64,000 nucleotides of DNA from Triops longicaudatus (Eukaryota > Arthropoda > Branchiopoda > Notostraca > Triopsidae). Each line of letters starts with the position of its first letter. Positions within the stretch are counted from its first letter, which is position 1. A program made the translations under genes and the position numbers. This document shows positions 39,101 to 48,100 of this stretch, piece by piece. Where the stretch lies: NCBI GenBank assembly GCA_022885665.1, contig JAGQDJ010000633.1, positions 1,302,001 to 1,366,000 of the forward strand, in the 5' to 3' direction. The notes under the pieces were generated by a model that was not told the DNA's origin, did no database searches, and saw nothing but the letters and a program-made list of their open reading frames with translations.

Positions 39101-42100
39101 GCCGGCCTTGTGGGGACTGCCTTCCCAAGAGCCTTTATGTTGAGCAACATTGCAAAGGGCTTTGCTAAAGCAGGCATTTTCCCTTTCGATAGGAACGCTA
39201 TTCCCGAGGAAGAGTTCCTATCTTCTTTTGTAACAGACAGGCCTGTTAGTGAAGTATCTAAAAATCAGCAGCCCAGTATCACTGCAAATCAGTAAGAAAT
39301 ATCAGGGTCTCCGACACTCCCAGTCTTAGTTGTTTCACCTGAGGAGGTAAGGCCGTTAGCAAAGGCAGCACCACGACAATCAGTGGGGCCTGGGAAGAGG
39401 AAGCGAGCCAAGAGCAGAGTTATTACGGAAACTCCAGAAAGAAAACAACTGATAGCTGAAATAGAACAGAAGAATGGTAAGAAAATGGCTGCAGCTCCTC
39501 GGCTGAAAGGAAATAAGTCTCCTCGTGCGAAGAAAACCTTGTTCAACGGCGCATCTTCCTCGAGCGACTTCGAGCGACTCGAATGAAAATTCGGAGCTTT
39601 AACTTTTAAAACATAACCCAGTGTTAAAATATGACCCAATGTCTCCCATTTTAGCTGCCCGTTTTTTATCTTTACATAATTATGTTTTTCTGCGTTACAA
39701 TATATCAATACACGGCTGAAATAAACAAAGATTAGTTATGTGTCATAGCTCACCCGAGGCGTGTCATAGCACCCTCCAAGTTCGGGTATTATGACACACA
39801 GACGACGTCTGGGAAATCTTTTTTTTTACAATTAAACGGTTTTTTCGAAGAGTGGCGAAAAATTAGCACAAGTGCCGGAAAGAGTTCCCTACAGAACAGC
39901 GTTAGAATAATTAACATTTGTTTATAACTTTTGTAAGAAAAAAAAGTTTGAGTAAAAAGTGTGTCAAAGCACCCAACTCTCCCCTATACAACCGGGAGCA
40001 TTACGAAAGTGAAAAACGAAAGCTTGACGTAAGATTTAACAAGTTGCTAGGAATAACCAATGTTTTCATTTAAGGTAAAACACATTATACAATAGTTATG
40101 TTTTACTGCGCGCGCAAAACCCACAATAAGCGCTAAGAGTAAGCATAAATATTAAAATACAGCCTGCGCATCGATGCACTAAGACAACAAAGGTTCTGAA
40201 AGAATGCAACCAATTTCATGGGTATCGTCCCTGTGGTATTTCCAAGGGTGTTGTTTTTCGAATGCTTTAACTTGCATAAGTAGTTCTCATACACCCTAAC
40301 CTCAGCTTGTTCCTTCTATATAGAGAATCGAAACTCTAGGAGTTGAGCATCGACTGAGATTCCTATTATTCAACCCCGCCCATGACTTTCGCATATATGG
40401 TCACCAAAAGACGCTCCGAACAGTCCAACCTACTCAACACGTTTCTTTGTCTTCGTCTTTGAAAAAACATCAACAAAGCTCCAGACAAATTGAAGACGAA
40501 AAGTGTGCTTTCAAGTTTGGGAATCATAGGCATTGATGCTCTCTTAGTAATGCAAAGCTGCACTGTGGTAAGCAGATAAAATTTTCCGAGCAAACCACTG
40601 AAGTCTAATTAAGCTTCTTGGGGCTGATTTAGCTTCATTAAGAAGATGAAGGGACTCGAACCAATCGCTTGCAAGGCAGGCCGCGCATTTCAAAAGCTCA
40701 CAACTTAACCTACTCACTGTGTTAATGGGACGTTTCGATGTTGGGAAAGAGTTTCTGTTTTTAATAGAGAAGAGAAGACGGCAGCGTAAAAATAGCTATT
40801 AGCAGAAATCTTTGTGAACATACAGTTTTAATGCTACAATTAGAACCGTGGCGAAAACCTTTTTTCATGCACTGGTAGCCAATAGATAATTAAATTTTTT
40901 TATTAAATAAAGTTTTAAAAATTTAAAAAAGTATTTTCCTTTGAGTTTTCCTACCAAGACTTTGGGACCGTACAAGGATTTTTTTTTGCCTTATTCTAGT
41001 TATCAGCTACTTTTTCTCAAAATATGTTGCCACACTATTTAAACACTATTTAAAGTGTTCAAACATAGTGGTGTAGCTTTAAAATTCAAAGCGATTGATT
41101 ACAAAATTTAAAAGAAGCGCTCAGCCGTCACTTGCAAAAGTCAGCCTACGGACACTCTTCTCTAGTTCAATCGTGCCATTTGAGCACTGGGGAAGCTCTA
41201 TGCTTTTAAAGTGCGCGGTCGACCTCTCACCTTGCCTGCGATTTGTTCGAGGTCCTTCATCTTCTTAATGAAGGTAAGTCAGCCTCAAGAGGCCTAACTA
41301 GACTTCTGTGGTTTGCTTGGAAAAGTTTTATCTGCTCACTACAGTACAAACGTTTCCTACCGAAACCATTACATAAGGATGAGGCTTTGGGTCCTGTCGA
41401 GTTTTATTAACGCCTCATTACGCCTGAAAGTATTGGAGTAGACAGGTTCGGGGCGTGAATTTTCTTACCGGCATACCATTTTAACTGTAGGGTATGCCCA
41501 CAAATGGTGTCCTGCCGGGGGTATAACAGCGTGGAACACATCAGTGCGAAGTTTATTTTAGAAAAGCAAAACATAAGCTTCGGCATGTCGCCTGCAAAAG
41601 CTGTGAGCTTCCTGTTCCGGGGCTTTTACAATTAGAACTCGCTGGGGAAAAGTCAGACAGGCCGTAAGTGGAATCATAACAAGACTCAAAGGGAACTACA
41701 GTCAAGACTCAAAAGTGAACGCGTGGGCCTGTGTGAAGCTGTTTTAATTTTTCTAGTCTTTCTTGTCTTCCCGCCCACACCCTCTCACTATCTTCTTTTT
41801 TAACAATTCAGAGAAAAGAAAGAAAATGCGATGCTTCTCGCGATAAAAAAAGCCTTTTCCGTCTAACAGCGTGCATTTAGGCAGAAATGCTCAGAAAAGT
41901 GAGATATATGCCTCTAAAATGAAGTGACGATGCTCTAGATTTTTAATCTTTTTTTAATTTTTGAGGAACAGACCGCTTTCGAAAACTATCACAGTCCCGG
42001 AGTTTTGAGTGCTGTTGAGTGTGAGAGATCCTGAGAATTCCGTCAAATGCCAGTTACAGCTCAGCCGGATGGTAAACTTTAAGATGAAAAGAAAAAAAAA

Positions 42101-45100
42101 AACATTGCTGAAGACCTGCGCGCAACTTTTGGTTGCACGCTCGATCCAGATGGGATAGATAACTGAAGTTATTACGTCGCCCCAGGACCTGTTCGTGGGA
42201 AAACTCGGCACATAACTTGTACTCTACAACCAACACACTCAGACACACATTAAAACTTTCCAGAGAAGAGTAGAAACAAACACTATACTGATGCGCGGTG
42301 CGAAAGCTGACCGTAAGTGGCAATCATGCCAGGCATAAAGTGACGGATAACACAGGGTTTCCCTTTTCACTGCATGCGAGTATCGTCCCTCATTCCCATG
42401 CTCTTCGTTACAGCTTGAACACAAATATCTCGGCGTCGCTTAAGTTTCGACTGTTGATCGACCCAACTGAATTCAAGGAAATGAGTAATTAGCGCCTAAT
42501 TTCAACGTGTCTGACTAGAGATTTCCTATGCGTTACTTTTCGAATTATTTTTCTATGAAAATTTACCTTTCTACCATGCATTCGAATTTTTCGCTCTTAA
42601 TTGAACCTGAGCGGAATTATCGTAATTAACGGGTCCAGTACAAGTAATGTAAACACACAGTGGTACACCGATTTTGCCAATCGGTCCAGTAGTTGAAAAA
42701 TGGTTGATAAAATCAGACAAAAGTATTCGATGAAATCAGATGCACTTGTGCACATGTGTATGGAGAAAATTTAGAAAATACCAATTCGGACTAAAATTAA
42801 AAACGAACTGCGTTTTCGTACTTCAGTTGCCTTTTTGAAGATCACCATGAGAAATTTCCGTACTATGAGTGAATGCTAAGAAAAAAACAGCTTAAAACCC
42901 CCATAGTTATCGAATATTTTTTTCACATTATCTGTAGTTTTCATTATCAGGCTTAATAAAATTGGAGTTCAATGGACTTGATTACATTTACGTGACAAAG
43001 TTGACAAGGCGCTGTTATAATGGCTTTTCGAATCGACATAGCCGAAATTTGTACTGAGAATTGTGAAAAGAAAATGTCAGATTAGACTTACTTGTTTAAG
43101 ATCCAGGGTAATGGTCACCCATTCAAAGCGTCGCCCATTTTGCAAAGTGGGACTTTGCCACCAAGTGTTGGCCCCATCAATTGCATGACTAACAGGATGG
43201 CGTAGGCTGGGGTCTATGGCATTAGCGTCACAAACACCACATTGAGGTGCGCGTACTAAAACGTGTTCGACGAGTTTACAGAAGATTTCAGGTCCAGTTT
43301 CTCCGCAAGTGGCATTCGCTGTTATGTCCGCATCAGTTGCCAAGTTGAAGACGTTGGGAAAGAGACCTTTCTCACCATTCCCGTTGCCGTTATAATCTAC
43401 GGAAACAGTGAAGGGAAATAGCTTGAACACCATAAAGAAGGCAAAAGGATAAGATACGGTTTCAGCTTCAAAAGCTCGAGTGTTTGGTGTGGAATTCTTG
43501 GCAACACTTAGTAGGATAAACTAGCAGAGTAACAAGGGTGGAAAAAAACGCTGAAAAATAAAATCCAAAGCGTCTTGGCGTACGGTGTTGCGAGTAAGCA
43601 TTAAAAGAGCTCGAAAATGCTTGCACACATTTTGCATCGTCCATAGAGTCTGATATGTTGTGCATCGTAGCCTATCTATCGCGTACTCCTTTAGGCCACA
43701 TATTCAAGTGTCTAGACTACTTGGAGACTGTACTGTGTGTACTACGTTCGTGATGTTATACGATGCACACCAACATAAAAAGGCAACTTGCACGGAATAG
43801 CACGTTAAAGGACTTTAGAACAATGTTTCTTTCGGTTAATTTTACGGGCAAAAAAGAGCCATTGTAGTGCAACTTTCAGGGCGTTCATCAATCTTGCAAA
43901 TTGGTCCAGAAACCCGATGTGGCAGAGTCGCTGCATTTCCCCAATAGACTTAGGAGCAAAGGATGCAAAACTTAGGATTTGCACCTAATTGAGAACGATA
44001 GGCTAAGAAAATAACGCGCGAAAATTCTTGGATCCAAACTCAGTCGAACAGTTAAAATCAGTTTGCCAACAGAAAATACATAGAGTCTCCTTTATTCGCA
44101 CCTGGCTAATATGGCTGATGTTTCAACCAAACATGCATTCATCAATCGACTTTTCTCGTTAATCCATTTTTCACTTCAATACTACGATAAAATACAAAAC
44201 GTAGTGGTGTAGCTAAGATTTCGGCGAAAAGAGTCAAGCGAACTTCGGGATTTTGGGAATATCGTTTGACTTTATATTTAGTTTTTATCACCATTCAGCG
44301 ACTATCGTAGCTAAATTTACAAAATGATTGGGATATTCTGCAGAAAATTCACTAGTTCAAGTGAAAAAACGTTATCCAAGTTGCAGAAATCTCTGATGCG
44401 TCCATAACTAGAATACAGCTCTTGCTTGACATGTCCTTTCTATAGCAGGGATTTAGGCTCACTGGAAGAACTACAACGAAGTAGAATAAAAATTTCTCAA
44501 TTTTAGAGTACCATGAAGTCAGATACGTAATCAACTAAAAATCATACGAAGTATGATCTAAAATGTTGCAAAAACTGAAAGCTACCGATTTCGTAACTCG
44601 ATAAGTGTTTCACTTTCAATGCAAATTGTAATTTAATTTTAACATATATAGGAGTTCTTGATCCTACTGAAGGATAATTACACATTTTTTTATTTCTTTC
44701 ATCGGCGTGAGCTTTGCTCGTTGCCATACATCGTTTCACTTTAATAGTTGTTTAATAGTGTCATAATAAGCTTACTATTATGTGACATAATGTATATATT
44801 TGTTATTGTTTTAAATGTTACATCAACAACTATTAAAGTGGATAATTACACATATATCGAACGTTTTTTAGGATTATCTATCCTTTGGTTACCGGGCGTA
44901 TATTCCATTGCCGTACCTAACAGACAACAGGGCTCTTACTGCTCTGTTTATGCTTCCTGATGGCAATGTGTTTGCCAACGGCAACTGCTGAACGTTTACC
45001 GCAATTAAGCAAGGTATTTATGCACTACTGTACAATAACAGATGAGTCGGGAAACGGGAACAGACAGCGATCGCTCTTTTGCTCGATTTTTTCCCTTCGC

Positions 45101-48100
45101 AGGAAGTGAACAATAATGTAAATTTTTCTACCGCATTCCTATTTTTGCCTTCGGAGTAGGTTACCGAGTTGTTCTATAACAAAGAAGGGAAAGTTCAGCA
45201 AAGAACACACTCCAACCCCACGAAATAATGACAACGCCGGCATAATCCGAGCGCTCGTTAAAGGCGTGTAAGGTTCGACAGCTCATAAGTTTTCTTCTTT
45301 CGGGATTTTTCCCCCTAATTTGTTCGCTTCTTCATATTCTGCCGCCCTACAGTGAACTAACCTTTATATCCCAGAGCAAGACCACCCAAGCTGCCCTTGC
45401 CGTATATGCTTTACACCCTGTTGGTGTTGGTATACACCTACGTGGCAGGTTGGTTCCGCACTTCTGAGTCAAGCACGAAGTCAGCGTCCCAGACTTATCG
45501 GCTTTCTTTATTTAAAAAAAGGTCCGTCGTAGTAGATAAGTACTGAGTAGCTGTTATAGTGTAAGTACGTGTTGTGTATTCCTCAGCACAATGCTTCATT
45601 CGTCAGGTGATCAGTCTAGGAAAAAGCAAAGGGATAGAGTCAAGGGGAGGTTTGTGGAGGGCCCGTTACACCAAGACTGCATGCTGCTAGATATGTCAAA
45701 GAAAGGGAACGGCAAAATGGTCGAGAGGTAGACGAGAGATGCAGAGTCGGACCCGGGAAAAAAAAGGAAAAGAAAAACTTTTCTGTATGCATCATACGTA
45801 AAAGTCAAGCAGGAAGGCACTGATTTGACAGCCGATACGGCATATCTTATGCGTAGTTCATTGACGGCTACGATGACAAGCGAGTGGAACCCTGCATTTA
45901 CCGCATATTTTTAAGTTACAATGCACACAGGTTATCACCCATTCGTCACAGATAACCTCACAGGTTGAGTTTGATGTTTCAGGCCTGATAGACCTAACAC
46001 GACATCCAGAGAAGGCAGGCCCAATCCTGTCATTTTCTCTACTGAAAATATGAACGAGGCAAACCTGGGTCCTTTGTGGGGGAAATTTTCGAGCCATCCG
46101 CTTCAACTGTCAGACATGTAAAACCCTGAACACTGGACGGAGCTTGTCGACGTCAACCAACATCACAATGCTTGACGTTGAGAAACCTTCGAGGTTATCA
46201 CTCCAACGCAGAATCGCTAAATGGCCCACGCTGAATCGTTGGCATTCAGTGGTTAAAAACCTTCCAGCACTTTCTTGTCATAATATTTTGGCCAATTTTC
46301 TGAAATTGCACATGTTGGAAGCGAAAGAGGGGCTTTGAATGCGTTTTTGATGAACGACCGCCCCTTGTACCCTTAACTGGGGGAGTTTGCTAACACTATA
46401 CCTTTATAATTAACCGTGACCGTGAAACCCATTCTAGTGAATACAAAAGGGCTTCGGAGGATTTGTGAGTCTTAGGGGTTTCCAATGCTGATTTTGAAGT
46501 AAACATGCTTTGCGCCCTTTGCTGTTTATGCTAATGTTGGCATTTGCATTCTTGCAAATGTCCAGCGAAGCGTTGGCCGCTCTGCTGGTTATACCTACCG
46601 CGTGTTCCCATATTTTATTTCATCCGTTCCACAAGCGGTGGAGGAAAAGCCTGAAATGCACGGTGTAAAAATGGGAGATAAAAGCTTGCAGGTCTGAAAG
46701 AATAGACTTGCTCTAGAAAGTAAAATTTTTCCTGGGAAAGCTTTTCAAGAATTGGAAACTATAGCAGTGTAACAGGAAGGAATTCCTGAAGTACATCAGT
46801 ACTTACGAATTCCCGCTAGAAGAGATGATTGTCGAAAATTCAGGCATTCTTTCAGGAAAATTTTTATCATCCTATCTACAGGGACACATCCCGGCATTTG
46901 TGAAACTTCACAGCCAGTAACCACTTTGAGAAAAAAAAATGAGCTGGAAAAGGCAAAATAAAAAGAAAAAAGCTAGGGACGATTGAGAACATGAAATGAA
47001 GTCCGATTAGTTTGCCAGGCCGTAGTGACGTTTTTCCTTTTCGGTGGTGAACTTCATAGGGAGGAGTGGCTCTCCGGGGTGTATTGTTCGCACTACAATT
47101 GCTACCAGCGGGAGTTCTTGTCACCATCTTCGAAGATTTTCAGGGAACTCAAGCTAATTCGACACCACTTGTTTCTTCACAGGGACCTTTGCGCTCATCA
47201 TTTCCAGTTAAAGGGTAGTATTCTATAAATAGGCCGTCGATGGGATAGTCGAAACCTGGTATCATTAGTCTTACCGATACTATTTAAAGCACAGGCCGTG
47301 GATCGAGTAGTAAAAAATGGGAGTTTTTACCTACTGCCCAGTCAGACGCTAATCTTTGTCACACGTCGGAGGGCTTCGGCGCTGGCTGCACACGGCACTC
47401 AAAGGTTTTGTACCACCCAAGTCGTATTCACGTTATCTGGCCCTAGTTCCAGTCCAGTGAAATTCCTGTGCCTGCCAGGGTGTTTTTTGTGTGTTGGCAT
47501 CACAATAACGAATCAGGGTCGGAATCCGAAGCTTTTGTTTGCTGTCAAATTTATCGCATTACACAGAATGATCTTAGTAACAAGCTTTTTGACCTTTCGA
47601 CCTTATTATTTTTATTCCCTTTTTTGCCTTAGTAACTTGCTTCTTTTGTCCAAATCAGCCAAGATCGTTAGGTTTCATTAAGGGGGTTGATATGATCTTC
47701 GGTCAAGTTTCATAGAAGACCTGCATTGTTACAACGTAATGGAATTAGAGTAACACAGCAAAGAAACTTGAAAAAAAACGTGACCGATTTTCAGTGCGAT
47801 GTGTGCTAAGGTGTATCTTTCTGTTACGTATAAAGATATTGTCGATGTAGAAGCCTGTGAATGTACCTGTATCAAGCAGGAAAAGTAATGGTGAGACTAC
47901 CTTGATTACCCTGGCAGCTCGAAGCAGGTTCTGGTCCCAAAACGAAGAGTAATAAAGCCATGAAACCTACGGCGTTCGAGTTTGTCTAAGGAAACAATGG
48001 CGCGAAGGGGAGGTGAGCAGCACCTTAGAAAAGCGAGACAGTTTCGCGTCTCTTCTTCGACTTACGGCCGTCAAGTGGTAGAAGCTAGAGACCATGTTGT

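Larger units (their letters stand above)
38202..39984 (+). mobile_element. pogo/Tigger-like DNA transposon (internally deleted, decayed)
   Basis: Terminal inverted repeats: the left starts GGGGAGAGTCGGGTGCTTTG (to GACAC), the right end reads, on the minus strand, GGGGAGAGTTGGGTGCTTTG (to GACAC). TA flanks both sides (38200-38201, 39985-39986), as for Tc1/mariner-pogo elements. The interior carries the 3' half of a transposase (about 38855-39586). A motif GTGTCATAGCACCC and its reverse complement recur in both subterminal regions. At 1783 bp it is too short for a full Tigger-type transposase plus ends; the N-terminal DNA-binding half is not recognisable. Confidence 0.8.
33652..43091. other. 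9.4-kb laminin intron within the LN domain
   Basis: This intron holds a transposon (38202-39984), a Tigger-like MITE remnant (35727-35903) and a tRNA-like element (40650-40720). Outside these I see only AT-rich sequence with short chance ORFs (for example 37558-37857 and 42054-42323). Confidence 0.55.
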
